From: Donghicola eburneus
GTDB lineage: Bacteria; Pseudomonadota; Alphaproteobacteria; Rhodobacterales; Rhodobacteraceae
DNA length: 64,000 bases
Direction of reading: 5' to 3'
Assembly: GCF_900115865.1 (NCBI RefSeq)
Contig: NZ_FOXY01000002.1
Span: 248,001-312,000 of the forward strand
A program made the translations under genes and the position numbers. Shown here one piece after another: positions 36,670 to 46,262 of this stretch. The notes below the pieces were generated by a model. The model was not told where the DNA came from, did no database searches, and was given only the letters and a program-made list of their open reading frames with translations. Within the stretch, counting starts at the first letter, position 1, and every line of letters begins with the position of its first letter.

Positions 36670-37812
36670 ATGGATTTCGCACTGACCGAAGAACAAGACG
36701 CCATTTTCGATATGGCCCGCGCATTCGGGGAGGAACACATCGCCCCCCACGCGCAGGCATGGGAACGGGACGGCACGATTCCCAAAGAGCTGTGGCCGCA
36801 GCTGGCAGAACTGGGGTTTGGCGGGTTATACGTGTCCGAAGAAAACGGCGGTTCTGGCCTATCGCGGCTGGACGCAACGCTCGTGTTCGAGGCGCTGTCG
36901 ATGGCCTGCCCATCCGTGGCTGCGTTCCTATCGATCCACAACATGTGCGCCAAAATGCTGGACAGCTTTGCCAGCGACGAAATGCGCGACCGCTACTTGC
37001 CTGCCGCCCTCTCGATGGAAAAGGTGTTCTCATACTGCCTGACCGAACCCGGATCGGGCAGCGATGCCGCCGCATTGCGCACGCGCGCCACGGCCAACGA
37101 TCAGGGGTACAGCCTGACAGGGACCAAGGCCTTCATCTCGGGCGGGGGCTATTCCGACGCCTATATCGTGATGGCCCGCTCGGGCGACGACAGCCCGCGT
37201 GGCATCTCCGCGTTCGTAATCGAAGACGGGACTGCGGGCGTCAGCTATGGCGGGCTCGAAGACAAAATGGGCTGGCGCTCACAGCCAACCCGTCAGGTCC
37301 AGATGGATGACTGCCACATCCCCGCCACCAACCTTTTGGGGACCGAAGGCGAAGGGTTCAAATACGCGATGAAGGGGCTGGACGGCGGACGCCTAAACAT
37401 TTCGGCCTGCTCACTCGGGGCCGCTCAGGCCGCTCTCACCCAGACTCTGAATTACATGGCCGAGCGCAAAGCCTTTGGCAAATCCATCGACCAGTTCCAA
37501 GCCCTGCAATTCCGCCTCGCGGACGCAGAAATCGAACTGCAAGCCGCCCGCACCTTTTTGCGCCAAGCCGCGTGGAAGCTGGACAACGGCACGCCAGACG
37601 CCACGAAATTCTGCGCCATGGCCAAGAAGTTCGTGACCGAAGCGGGCAGCCGTGTTGCGGATCAATGTCTGCAACTGCATGGTGGTTATGGCTATCTTGC
37701 CGACTACGGCATTGAAAAGATCGTGCGCGATTTACGTGTGCATCAGATCCTTGAGGGGACCAACGAAATCATGCGTCTCATTGTAGCGCGTCAATTGCTG
37801 GCCGAAAGATGA
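36670..37812 (+). CDS. isobutyryl-CoA dehydrogenase type acyl-CoA dehydrogenase
   Basis: 380 aa FAD enzyme. Substrate-binding YCLTEPGSGSD, active-site E362 in the LEGTNEIM motif, and the GLDGGRLNI block. A GGAGGGGAGG ribosome site lies seven bases before the ATG at 36670. It converts isobutyryl-CoA to methacrylyl-CoA in valine breakdown; the three following genes and mmsA support that role. The next gene overlaps it (ATGA). Confidence 0.88.
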   Translation: MDFALTEEQDAIFDMARAFGEEHIAPHAQAWERDGTIPKELWPQLAELGFGGLYVSEENGGSGLSRLDATLVFEALSMACPSVAAFLSIHNMCAKMLDSFASDEMRDRYLPAALSMEKVFSYCLTEPGSGSDAAALRTRATANDQGYSLTGTKAFISGGGYSDAYIVMARSGDDSPRGISAFVIEDGTAGVSYGGLEDKMGWRSQPTRQVQMDDCHIPATNLLGTEGEGFKYAMKGLDGGRLNISACSLGAAQAALTQTLNYMAERKAFGKSIDQFQALQFRLADAEIELQAARTFLRQAAWKLDNGTPDATKFCAMAKKFVTEAGSRVADQCLQLHGGYGYLADYGIEKIVRDLRVHQILEGTNEIMRLIVARQLLAER

Positions 37813-38843
37813 CATCAGACATTTCTACTCGTATCGAGGGACGCGCCGGTCGCATTACCCTGACCCGCCCCAAGGCTTTGAACGCCTTATCCTATGACAT
37901 GTGCAAAGCCATCGCCGCAGCCTTGGACAACTGGGAAAACGACGACACTGTACAGATCATCCTGATTGATGCCGAGAGCGATCGTGCCTTTTGCGCGGGC
38001 GGGGACATTGCCGCCATTTACCATCAGGGCAAAGCAGGCGACTACGCCGAGGCCCGCGCATTCTGGGCAGATGAGTACCGGATGAACAACCGGCTCGCGA
38101 CCTACCCCAAACCTATCGTCAGCTTTATGCAAGGCTACGTCATGGGCGGCGGCGTCGGGGTTGGCTGCCACGTCCAGCACCGAATTGTCGGCGACACAAC
38201 ACGCCTTGCGATGCCTGAATGCGGCATCGGACTGGTCCCTGACGTGGGCGGCACCGCCCTGTTGGCCTCAGCGCCCGGCCACCTTGGGGAATACCTTGGC
38301 CTGACCGGCGCACGGATGAAAGCTGGCGACGCTATTCGCGCAGGATTTGCCGACCACTACATCGCAGAAAGCGATTGGGACACGCTCAAGCAACAACTGA
38401 TTGAAACCGGCGATATCACCGCCCTGACGGCCACGTTGCACCCCGCGCCAGACTCTGAATTGGCACAAAAGCAGGACCTGATCGACGAGCTGTTCTCAGC
38501 AGGCACATTACAGGACCTGTTCCAGCGGCTCGAAGACAACTCGTCTGATCTGGCAGAGGAAACCCTTCAGTCCCTGCGCCATCATGCGCCACTCGCTATG
38601 GCGACATCGCTCCAACTCATCCGGCGCCAACGCCCTACCCCGAACCTGAAGGATGCGCTGACCTGGGAATACCGCTGTACCTACCGTGCGCAGGAACAGG
38701 GCGATTTCCTCGAAGGCATTCGCGCGCAAGTCATCGACAAGGACCGCACACCAAAGTGGACCCACGCCAGTCCCGCTGACCTTACCCAAGCCGAAATTGA
38801 CCGAATGCTCGAACCGCTCGGGGATAGCGAACTGCGCTTCTAG
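37809..38843 (+). CDS. 3-hydroxyisobutyryl-CoA hydrolase (enoyl-CoA hydratase family)
   Basis: 344 aa crotonase-fold enzyme. The oxyanion-hole block AFCAGGDI, then MPECGIGLVPDVGG with the Glu/Asp pair of hydrolases rather than the two Glu of hydratases. Releases CoA from 3-hydroxyisobutyryl-CoA in valine catabolism. The start overlaps the acyl-CoA dehydrogenase stop. Confidence 0.88.
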   Translation: MTSDISTRIEGRAGRITLTRPKALNALSYDMCKAIAAALDNWENDDTVQIILIDAESDRAFCAGGDIAAIYHQGKAGDYAEARAFWADEYRMNNRLATYPKPIVSFMQGYVMGGGVGVGCHVQHRIVGDTTRLAMPECGIGLVPDVGGTALLASAPGHLGEYLGLTGARMKAGDAIRAGFADHYIAESDWDTLKQQLIETGDITALTATLHPAPDSELAQKQDLIDELFSAGTLQDLFQRLEDNSSDLAEETLQSLRHHAPLAMATSLQLIRRQRPTPNLKDALTWEYRCTYRAQEQGDFLEGIRAQVIDKDRTPKWTHASPADLTQAEIDRMLEPLGDSELRF

Positions 38844-38935
38844 CTTCTTTCTGCTGAAAATACTTAATGCCCTCCGCGATCCATAGGGCGCAGCGTCGCG
38901 GCAGTATCCAAGACCTGCGCCCATGGGAGGATAGA

Positions 38936-39808
38936 ATGAAAATCGGCTTTATCGGACTTGGAAACATGGGCGCGCCCATGGCACTGAACCTCGTCAAAGC
39001 GGGGCACGACGTCACAGGATACGACGCCGCCGGCGTCACGATCGAAGGCGTGGCCAACGCCGCCTCTGGCGCAGAGGCCGCGACCGGTGCAGACGTCGTT
39101 ATTACCATGCTGCCCAACGGCGCAATCCTGCAATCTGTTGCCGCCGAGATCATTCCAGCCATGCCCAAGGGCAGCGTGCTCCTTGACTGTTCGACCGTCG
39201 ACGTAGACAGCGCGCGCGCCGTGTCAGACCAAGCCCGCGAGAACGGCCTTGATGCGCTGGATGCCCCTGTCTCTGGCGGGATTGGCGGCGCAGCGGCGGG
39301 CACTTTGACCTTTATGGTTGGCGGCAGCGAAGCGGCCTTTGCGACCGCCAAACCTCTGTTCGACATCATGGGTCAGAAAGCCGTCCATTGCGGCCCTTCG
39401 GGCAACGGCCAAGCCGCCAAGATCTGCAACAACATGATCCTTGGCGTGACTATGATCGCCACGTGCGAGGCTTTTGCGCTTGCCGATAAACTGGGCCTCG
39501 ACCGTCAGGCGATGTTCGACGTGGTCTCCACCTCTTCGGGCGCCAGCTGGTCTATCAACGCATACTGCCCTGCCCCCGGTATCGGCCCGCAATCCCCATC
39601 AGACAATGACTACAAGCCGGGCTTTGCGGCGAACCTAATGCTCAAGGACCTGCGCCTGTCGCAACAGGCCGCTGCCAGCGCAGACGCCGATACGCCCATG
39701 GGTCAGTTGGCCGAAACGCTCTACCAAACCTTTGTCGAAACCGAAGACGGCAGCGGCAAGGATTTTAGCGCGATGCTGCCGCGATTCTCGGCGCGGTCGC
39801 GTACCTGA
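38936..39808 (+). CDS. mmsB: 3-hydroxyisobutyrate dehydrogenase
   Basis: 290 aa. N-terminal NAD loop GLGNMGAPMA, catalytic Lys in AAKICNNMIL. Oxidises 3-hydroxyisobutyrate to methylmalonate semialdehyde, the MmsA substrate. GGAGG lies five bases before the ATG. A hairpin terminator follows. Confidence 0.93.
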   Translation: MKIGFIGLGNMGAPMALNLVKAGHDVTGYDAAGVTIEGVANAASGAEAATGADVVITMLPNGAILQSVAAEIIPAMPKGSVLLDCSTVDVDSARAVSDQARENGLDALDAPVSGGIGGAAAGTLTFMVGGSEAAFATAKPLFDIMGQKAVHCGPSGNGQAAKICNNMILGVTMIATCEAFALADKLGLDRQAMFDVVSTSSGASWSINAYCPAPGIGPQSPSDNDYKPGFAANLMLKDLRLSQQAAASADADTPMGQLAETLYQTFVETEDGSGKDFSAMLPRFSARSRT

Positions 39809-39832
39809 TCCAACGGCCACCACCCATTACAG

Positions 39833-39867
39833 AGCCGCGAGCAGAGAGAACTGCTTCGCGGCTTTTG
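39833..39867 (+). terminator. terminator of mmsB
   Basis: AGCCGCGA-GCAG / CTGC-TTCGCGGCT (12 pairs with one bulged base, loop of six) followed by TTTTG, 25 bases after the mmsB stop. Confidence 0.85.
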
Positions 39868-39899
39868 CGTTAGTCAGGTGAACAACAAAGGATGGACCC

Positions 39900-40229
39900 G
39901 TGAAACGCACAGCCCTTATTATCGCCTCTGCTTTGGCAGCGACGTTCGCCGCCCCTACCGCATTCGCTGCAGGCAACGGCAATTGCCCTCCGGGCCTCGT
40001 CAAAAAAAACCCGCCCTGTGTCCCGCCGGGCCAAGCGAAAAAAGGCCATGATGGCGGTCACTTCCAGCGCGGCGACCACATCGACCATTATGATCGCCTC
40101 GACCAACCCAACAGGTATGGCTTGAACGATGGCAACTATGTGGTGTCGAACGGCTATGTCTACCGCATCAACGAACAAACTGGCGAAGTGCTGGCTCTGA
40201 TCGGCGCCATGCAAAATCTGCTGAACTAA
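39900..40229 (+). CDS. small secreted protein with CPPG motif
   Basis: 109 aa, GTG start with AAAGGA nine bases upstream. Cleavable signal peptide (about 1-23, ending AFAAG). A Cys-bearing NCPPGLVKK and CVPPGQAKK tandem motif follows; the C-terminal half contains YRINEQTGEVLALIG. Only two cysteines remain in the mature part, so a disulfide or metal site is possible. No function known. Despite lying near uvrA, it is not a UvrA fragment. Confidence 0.75.
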   Translation: MKRTALIIASALAATFAAPTAFAAGNGNCPPGLVKKNPPCVPPGQAKKGHDGGHFQRGDHIDHYDRLDQPNRYGLNDGNYVVSNGYVYRINEQTGEVLALIGAMQNLLN

Positions 40230-40268
40230 GCCACGGGCAAAGCGCCGCATCTGCGGCCCCTAGCGTAT

Positions 40269-40318
40269 CGAGCTCCCGAATGTTATATTCTGCATACAGA
40301 ATATAATTTAGGAGCTCG
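40269..40318 (+). promoter_or_regulatory. nested palindromes: SqrR/BigR-type operator over the DUF2892 promoter
   Basis: Inner palindrome TTATATTCTG (40283-40292) - CATA - CAGAATATAA (40297-40306), ten perfect pairs. It contains ATTC-N8-GAAT, the published SqrR consensus for sulfide/persulfide-sensing ArsR-type repressors, and a perfect TATAAT -10 box (40302-40307). An outer pair CGAGCTCC (40269-40276) / GGAGCTCG (40311-40318) includes the Shine-Dalgarno GGAG. Confidence 0.7.
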
Positions 40319-40320
40319 TT

Positions 40321-40521
40321 ATGTTTTCCAAGAATGTTGGCGGTATTGACCGCATCCTGCGGATCGTGGTGGGCGCGGCCCTTCTGGTCGGCTTTTTGTT
40401 CAATGGAGACAGCACCTACGGCTGGCTTTATCTGATCGGCATCATCCCGTTGGCGACAGGCCTGATGTCGACCTGCCCGCTGTATTCAATTTTCGGGATG
40501 AACACCTGTCCACGGAAATGA
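40321..40521 (+). CDS. DUF2892 (YgaP-like) membrane protein
   Basis: 66 aa, two membrane segments (about 15-30 and 38-55), with CPLYSIFGMNTC near the end; cysteines of this kind are common in DUF2892 proteins fused to or near rhodanese and persulfide genes. GGAG lies six bases before the ATG. The operator upstream suggests repression relieved by sulfide or persulfide stress. Confidence 0.86.
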   Translation: MFSKNVGGIDRILRIVVGAALLVGFLFNGDSTYGWLYLIGIIPLATGLMSTCPLYSIFGMNTCPRK

Positions 40522-40533
40522 CGCCAAGGGCAC

Positions 40534-40917
40534 CTAATCAAATGGGGTTGGACCTTCGACCTCAAGATGCTCTGCAAACTTGAAGCAATAGGTCCACCAC
40601 TCCACCAAATCTTCGCGGTTCTCGGGATTGTCCCATTTGCCTGCGTCCCAGCGATCATGCCAGACCTGTCGCTTTTCGGCGGCAGTTCGCTCCACATAGT
40701 TGGCGTCACTACGGCGCACCGCCTCAGCGCGCATATTTGCCGCGGTCCCGACAAAGTATTCCAATTCGGCGCTTTGGCCCGAAACAGGCGTTTGTTCCCC
40801 AGTCATTAGCTCGATCAGAACCGCACACTCCACAAGGCTCTCTTCGAAAGGTTGGCCCGCATTGGCAGGTCCGGTCGCCGCACACAGCAAGGCAGCGGCG
40901 GCACACAAGGTTTTCAA
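40534..40917 (-). CDS. small secreted protein, unknown
   Basis: 127 aa. Signal peptide about 1-20 (ends in ANAG), mature part acidic and Trp-rich at the C-terminus (REDLVEWWTYCFKFAEHL), with two cysteines (C31 and one near residue 111). Convergent with the DUF2892 gene, separated by 12 bases. No family recognised. Confidence 0.65.
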   Translation of the reverse strand: MKTLCAAAALLCAATGPANAGQPFEESLVECAVLIELMTGEQTPVSGQSAELEYFVGTAANMRAEAVRRSDANYVERTAAEKRQVWHDRWDAGKWDNPENREDLVEWWTYCFKFAEHLEVEGPTPFD

Positions 40918-40982
40918 ATCAACTCTCCTTCACTCGCAACGCGAGCAAAGCTGTCACCCCATTTCGGCAGTATGATGACACG

Positions 40983-41007
40983 AAAAAGGCGGAGCCTTGC
41001 CCCGCCT
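40983..41007 (-). terminator. terminator of uvrA
   Basis: On the minus strand AGGCGG / CCGCCT (loop of nine) followed by TTTTTCG, starting 17 bases after the uvrA stop. Confidence 0.75.
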
Positions 41008-41023
41008 GCATTCTTCGTTTGGC

Positions 41024-43885
41024 TTATTCCGCCGCGACCGGCTTTCTTGGTTTGAGCATGTCGACCAGATAGTGCCCAGTGTGGCTGCGCGGCTCTTTGG
41101 CAACCTTTTCAGGCGTGCCCGTGGCCACGACTTCGCCGCCACCATCACCGCCCTCAGGACCGATATCTATGATCCAGTCGGCAGTTTTGATGACGTCGAG
41201 GTTGTGCTCAATCACGACAACGCTGTTGCCCTGTTCAACCAGTTCATGCAGCACTTCCAAGAGCTTGCGCACATCCTCGAAATGCAGACCTGTGGTCGGC
41301 TCGTCCAGAATATACAGCGTCCGGCCTGTCGACCGTTTCGACAGTTCCTTGGACAGCTTCACGCGCTGCGCCTCACCACCCGAGAGCGTCGTCGCCTGCT
41401 GCCCGACCTTGATGTAGCCAAGGCCCACCCGCATCAGCGCGTCCATCTTCTCGCGAATGCTCGGCACCGCTTGGAAGAACTCCTGAGCGTCCTCCACGGT
41501 CATATCCAGCACATCGGCAATAGATTTGCCCTTGAACTGCACCTCGAGCGTTTCGCGGTTGTACCGCTTTCCCTTACAGGTTTCGCAGGTCACGTAGACG
41601 TCTGGCAGGAAGTGCATCTCGATCTTGATGACACCGTCGCCCTGACACGCCTCGCACCGCCCGCCTTTGACGTTAAAGCTGAAGCGGCCCGGTTTGTACC
41701 CGCGCGCCTTGGCCTCTGGCAGGCCTGCGAACCACTCTCGGATCGGCGTAAACGCCCCGGTGTAGGTCGCAGGGTTGGATCGCGGCGTCCGGCCGATGGG
41801 ACGCTGGTCAATGTCGATCACCTTGTCCAGATGCTCTAGCCCCTTGATCGTCTGGCAGGGCGCAGGCACCTGTTTCGCGCCATTCAAACGCATAGATGCG
41901 GTCTTGAACAGAGTCTCGATGGTCAGAGTCGATTTGCCCCCACCCGACACGCCGCTCACGCAGACAAACTTGCCCAACGGGAAGTCCACCGTCACATCTT
42001 TGAGGTTGTTCCCGCTGGCCTTCACGACCTTGATCTTCTTGCCATTTCCCTTGCGCCGCTCTGTCGGAACAGAAATTTCTCGCACGCCGCTCAGGTATTG
42101 CCCCGTGACCGAATTCGGGTCCGCCGCCAAAGCCTCTGGCGTCCCGTGCGAGACGACCTGACCACCGTGGACGCCCGCACCCGGCCCGATGTCAAAAACA
42201 TAATCCGCCTCGCGAATGGCATCTTCGTCATGTTCTACGACGATCACGGTGTTCCCTTGATCGCGAAGGTTTTTCAGCGTGGTCAACAGACGATCATTGT
42301 CGCGCTGGTGCAGACCAATCGAAGGCTCATCCAACACATACAAAACACCCGTCAGACCACTGCCAATCTGACTGGCCAAACGGATGCGCTGGCTCTCACC
42401 ACCCGACAATGTCCCGGCATTCCGCGACAGCGTCAGGTACTCCAGCCCAACGTTATTCAGGAACCCAAGCCGTTCACGGATTTCCTTGAGGATCGCATGG
42501 GCAATCTCGTTCTTTTGCTTGGACAGACTCTCAGGGACGGTCTTGCACCAGTCATAGGCCTGCTTGATCGACATCTCGACCACCTGACCAATATGCAGCC
42601 CACCAATCTTGACCGCCAAAGCCTCTTCACGCAGACGATACCCGTGGCACGTCCCGCAAGAGCGGTTGTTCTGATAGCGCTCGAATTCTTCGCGAATCCA
42701 ATTTGAATCTGTCTCGCGATAGCGGCGTTCCATGTTCGGGATGACGCCCTCGAACACGCGGCTGACCTGATAGACGCGCCCGCCTTCGTCGTAACGAAAC
42801 TGGATTTCTTCTTCGCCAGAACCGTACAGGAACACCTGCTTCACATGGGCAGGCAAATCCTTCCACTTAGTGTTCTTGTCGAACTCGTAGTGCTTGGCGA
42901 TCGCTTCGATGGTCTGCAGGAAGTACGGCGACTTCCCCTTGCGCCAAGGCGCCAAAGCCCCGTCATAGACCTTCAGATCCGCGTCCGGCACGACCAGCTT
43001 TTCGTCAAAGAACAGCTCTACACCCAGACCGTCACACTCTGGACAGGCCCCGAACGGCGCGTTGAACGAAAACAGGCGCGGCTCGATCTCGGGGATCGTG
43101 AAGCCGCTGACCGGACAAGCAAAATTCTCGGAGAAGGTAAAGCGCTCCAGCTCCCCCTCACGCGGCGCCGTTTCCAGAATCGCAATCCCATCGGCCAGAT
43201 CCAACGCAGTCCTGAAGGAATCCGCCAGACGCGTCTCCATCCCCTCGCGCACAACGATCCGATCCACAACCACATCAATGTCGTGACGGAATTTCTTGTC
43301 CAAGGTCGGCGGCTCGTCCAGATCATAGAATTCGCCATCAACCTTAACGCGTTGGAAGCCCTGCTTACGCAGTTCCAGAAATTCCTTGCGGTACTCGCCC
43401 TTGCGGTCACGCACGATCGGCGCCAGCAAATAGGCGCGGGTGCCCTCTTCCATGCCCATGACACGGTCGACCATGTCCTGAACCTGCTGCGCCTCGATCG
43501 GCAAGCCGGTCGCGGGGCTATAAGGTGTCCCCGCCCGCGCAAACAGCAGACGCATGTAGTCGTAAATCTCGGTCACGGTCCCGACGGTAGACCGCGGATT
43601 TTTGCTAGTGGTCTTCTGCTCGATAGAGATTGCGGGGCTCAGACCACTGATATGATCCACGTCCGGCTTTTCCATCATATCCAAGAACTGCCGCGCATAG
43701 GCGCTCAGGCTCTCGACATAGCGCCGCTGCCCTTCCGCATAGATCGTATCGAACGCCAGACTGGACTTGCCGGACCCCGACAAACCGGTGATCACCACCA
43801 GCTGGTCGCGCGGAATATCCACGTCGATGTTCTTCAGATTATGCTCGCGCGCGCCGCGGACCTCGATGTTCTTCAGCTCGGCCAT
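41024..43885 (-). CDS. uvrA: excinuclease ABC subunit UvrA
   Basis: 953 aa damage-recognition ATPase of nucleotide excision repair. Two ABC halves: first Walker [10 protein letters not shown] (about 31-39) and later GVSGGGKST. Two Cys4 zinc-finger segments (C-x2-C pairs in CPECDG and CGTC) and two LSGGE signatures are visible. The ATG at 43885 is preferred; the longer frame to 44098 has no UvrA character and crosses the SOS box. Confidence 0.97.
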   Translation of the reverse strand: MAELKNIEVRGAREHNLKNIDVDIPRDQLVVITGLSGSGKSSLAFDTIYAEGQRRYVESLSAYARQFLDMMEKPDVDHISGLSPAISIEQKTTSKNPRSTVGTVTEIYDYMRLLFARAGTPYSPATGLPIEAQQVQDMVDRVMGMEEGTRAYLLAPIVRDRKGEYRKEFLELRKQGFQRVKVDGEFYDLDEPPTLDKKFRHDIDVVVDRIVVREGMETRLADSFRTALDLADGIAILETAPREGELERFTFSENFACPVSGFTIPEIEPRLFSFNAPFGACPECDGLGVELFFDEKLVVPDADLKVYDGALAPWRKGKSPYFLQTIEAIAKHYEFDKNTKWKDLPAHVKQVFLYGSGEEEIQFRYDEGGRVYQVSRVFEGVIPNMERRYRETDSNWIREEFERYQNNRSCGTCHGYRLREEALAVKIGGLHIGQVVEMSIKQAYDWCKTVPESLSKQKNEIAHAILKEIRERLGFLNNVGLEYLTLSRNAGTLSGGESQRIRLASQIGSGLTGVLYVLDEPSIGLHQRDNDRLLTTLKNLRDQGNTVIVVEHDEDAIREADYVFDIGPGAGVHGGQVVSHGTPEALAADPNSVTGQYLSGVREISVPTERRKGNGKKIKVVKASGNNLKDVTVDFPLGKFVCVSGVSGGGKSTLTIETLFKTASMRLNGAKQVPAPCQTIKGLEHLDKVIDIDQRPIGRTPRSNPATYTGAFTPIREWFAGLPEAKARGYKPGRFSFNVKGGRCEACQGDGVIKIEMHFLPDVYVTCETCKGKRYNRETLEVQFKGKSIADVLDMTVEDAQEFFQAVPSIREKMDALMRVGLGYIKVGQQATTLSGGEAQRVKLSKELSKRSTGRTLYILDEPTTGLHFEDVRKLLEVLHELVEQGNSVVVIEHNLDVIKTADWIIDIGPEGGDGGGEVVATGTPEKVAKEPRSHTGHYLVDMLKPRKPVAAE

Positions 43886-43951
43886 TCGGACCCCCAGAAA
43901 GTGACCCCTATCAAATAGTCCAGCCTGCCCGAGTCTCCAACCATTCGTTAA

Positions 43952-43966
43952 GAACTTTTTAAGAAC
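43952..43966 (-). promoter_or_regulatory. LexA (SOS) box of uvrA
   Basis: GAAC-N7-GAAC, read as GTTC-N7-GTTC on the coding strand, the direct-repeat SOS box of Alphaproteobacteria, 66 bases upstream of the uvrA start. The overlapping TTAA-N7-TTAA (43948-43962) also matches the full CtrA consensus. Confidence 0.85.
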
Positions 43967-44037
43967 ATCCGCTCTTTCATGCCCTTTGCTTTCTGCTTTG
44001 CAAAAATACTCACAGCGCGCGGCCCGCCAACAGCACA

Positions 44038-44077
44038 AAGAAAAAGGGCGAGAGCAGCCCGCGCCACTCTCGCCCTT
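44038..44077 (-). terminator. terminator of lpdA
   Basis: On the minus strand AAGGGCGAGAG / CTCTCGCCCTT (11 perfect pairs, 12-base loop) followed by TTTCTTT. 44067-44077 and 44044-44054 are the arms. Confidence 0.9.
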
Positions 44078-44098
44078 CCCAGAACTTATCCGATCCAA

Positions 44099-45493
44099 TC
44101 AAATATGGATCGCGCGATCCCAAGCGTCCAAGACGCTCTCGTGCATCATTTCCGACAGGGTCGGGTGCGGGAACACGGTTTCCATCAAATCCGCTTCAGT
44201 GGTCTCCAGCTTCTGGCCGATGACGTAGCCTTGGATCATCTCGGTGACCTCGGCGCCAACCATATGCGCGCCGAGCAGTTCGCCGGTTTTCTCGTCGAAC
44301 ACGGTTTTCACCATGCCCTCGGGCTCGCCCAAAGCAATCGCCTTGCCGTTCCCGATAAAGGGGAAGCGGCCAACCGTGATCTTGTATCCAGCCGCTTTGG
44401 CCTTCTCTTCGGTCAGGCCGACGCTGGCGATCTGCGGATGGCAATAGGTGCAGCCGGCGATGGTCTCTGGCTTGACGGGGTGCGGATGACCGCCCGCGAT
44501 GTGCTCTGCTACCATGACGCCCTCGTGCGAGGCTTTGTGCGCCAGCCAAGGGCCGTTGGTCGCGTCGCCAATGACATAAATGCCCTCGACACCGGTGCGG
44601 CAGAACTCGTCGGTCACGGCAAAGCTTCGGTCGATTTTCACGCCCACTTCTTCCAGACCGATACCGCCGGTGTTGGCGACGATGCCCACAGCCGAGATAA
44701 CGGTGTCGAACTCTTCGGTCGTGGTCTTGCCGCCCATTTCGATGTGCGCGGTGACCTTGCCGTTGCCGCGGTCCAATTTTTTGACCATGGCTTTTTCTTT
44801 GATCTTGATGCCCTGCTTGGTGAACGCCTTTTTCGCGAAGGCCGCGATTTCTGCGTCCTCGACCGGCAGGATACGGTCCTGAACCTCGACGACAGTCGTG
44901 TCAGCACCCAAGGTGTTGTAGAAACTGGCGAATTCGATGCCGATCGCGCCCGAGCCGATCACAAGCAGTTTCTTGGGCATCTTCTGGGGGACAAGTGCGT
45001 GCTTGTAAGTCCAAACCAGATCACCATCCGCTTCCAGCCCGGGCAGTTCGCGCGCGCGCGCACCGGTGGCGACGATGATGTTCTTGGCGACAAGTTCTTC
45101 GGTGCCCTTGTCGGTCTTGACGCTGACCTTGCCTTTGGCGGGGATGGTCGCAGTGCCCATGATGGTGGTCACTTTGTTTTTCTTCAGCAGGTGACCAACG
45201 CCACCGTTCAGCTGCTTTGCCACGCCGCGCGAGCGCTTCACAACCGCGTCCAAGTCAAAGCTGATGTTCTCTGCCGACAGGCCGAAATCCTTGGCGCGAT
45301 GCATGGTGTGATAGACTTCTGCCGAGCGCAGCAGCGCCTTGGTCGGGATACACCCCCAGTTCAGGCAGATCCCGCCCATGTGCTCGCGCTCGACCACGGC
45401 GGTCTTGAGCCCCAGCTGTGCTGCCCGAATTGCAGCTACATACCCGCCGGGGCCCGCCCCGATCACGACAACATCGAATTCCTTGGCGGCCAT
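44099..45493 (-). CDS. lpdA: dihydrolipoyl dehydrogenase
   Basis: 464 aa FAD disulfide oxidoreductase, E3 of 2-oxoacid dehydrogenase complexes or the glycine cleavage system. FAD loop GAGPGGYVAA, redox pair C43/C48 in GICLNWGC, C-terminal His in HPHPTLSEMMHE. GGAGGAG precedes the ATG. It stands alone here, so the complex it serves is not known. Confidence 0.95.
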   Translation of the reverse strand: MAAKEFDVVVIGAGPGGYVAAIRAAQLGLKTAVVEREHMGGICLNWGCIPTKALLRSAEVYHTMHRAKDFGLSAENISFDLDAVVKRSRGVAKQLNGGVGHLLKKNKVTTIMGTATIPAKGKVSVKTDKGTEELVAKNIIVATGARARELPGLEADGDLVWTYKHALVPQKMPKKLLVIGSGAIGIEFASFYNTLGADTTVVEVQDRILPVEDAEIAAFAKKAFTKQGIKIKEKAMVKKLDRGNGKVTAHIEMGGKTTTEEFDTVISAVGIVANTGGIGLEEVGVKIDRSFAVTDEFCRTGVEGIYVIGDATNGPWLAHKASHEGVMVAEHIAGGHPHPVKPETIAGCTYCHPQIASVGLTEEKAKAAGYKITVGRFPFIGNGKAIALGEPEGMVKTVFDEKTGELLGAHMVGAEVTEMIQGYVIGQKLETTEADLMETVFPHPTLSEMMHESVLDAWDRAIHI

Positions 45494-45560
45494 TGGCACT
45501 CCTCCGATTCAAGAATTAGTTTGACGTTAAACTATCTTGGACGGAGCATCAACAAAGGCG

Positions 45561-46154
45561 TCAGCCAACAGCTTCGAGTTGTTGTTTTTCCTGCAACTCA
45601 CGCAAGATTTCGCCGTAGCCGCCGGCCGCAAGGAACGTCTCTTCGGCTGCCGTAGAGCTGCGACCTAGCGCCTTGTTGCGGTAAGGGAAGCGCCCGAATT
45701 TACGAATGATTTCACGATGAACCTTAGCATGGAGCAGGTTGCTCTCGCCGGTTTCCGGCAGACGCTCGTGCATCAGGCGCACACAGCGATCCTGATCGCA
45801 TAGGCTCTCGGAATGCATCAAGGGCAAGTAAAAGAATTGACGTGCGGGCTCGTGAATCTTCAGATCCCAGCCATGATCGATGGCAACCTTGGCCGCGGCG
45901 CGCGCCGGAAAGTCCGTGGCAAAGGCCTGCGCGTCATCGCGGAACATGTTCCGCGGCAGCTGGTCCATCAGAACAATGTAGCCCAGCGCACCCGTTGGAT
46001 AGGTCAGCCAAAGTCCATAGGCGCCTTCTGCGGCTTCGGTCCAGATGTCGAAAAATTTGTCTCGGATCTCCGCGTCCAGAGCTTCGGTACTGTTGTACCA
46101 GCCTTTTGGACCAACCTCGTCCAACCAGAATTCTAATACCTTTTGCGGTGTCAT
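45561..46154 (-). CDS. DUF924 family protein
   Basis: 197 aa, soluble, TPR-like helical family (DUF924) with LEFWLDEVGPKGWY near the N-terminus, a DQLPRNMFR block and an RFGRFPYRNK block, all typical of the family. Function of the family is unknown. Start at 46154 has GGAGG upstream. Confidence 0.88.
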   Translation of the reverse strand: MTPQKVLEFWLDEVGPKGWYNSTEALDAEIRDKFFDIWTEAAEGAYGLWLTYPTGALGYIVLMDQLPRNMFRDDAQAFATDFPARAAAKVAIDHGWDLKIHEPARQFFYLPLMHSESLCDQDRCVRLMHERLPETGESNLLHAKVHREIIRKFGRFPYRNKALGRSSTAAEETFLAAGGYGEILRELQEKQQLEAVG

Positions 46155-46262
46155 CAGTCTGCCCTCCACTCAACACTCCATAAAATCGTTACGTAAGGTT
46201 GGGTGGAGAGAACAGTCACAATTTATAACATCCTGATGCAACCAGAGAGGGGCACCGGCGGA

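Noticed and set aside
43886-44098. 71-codon N-terminal extension of uvrA
   Set aside because: Crosses the LexA box and the lpdA terminator; UvrA homology starts at 43885.
43979-45655. 558-codon open frame antisense to lpdA
   Set aside because: Covers a strong lpdA terminator and several gene boundaries; no domain.
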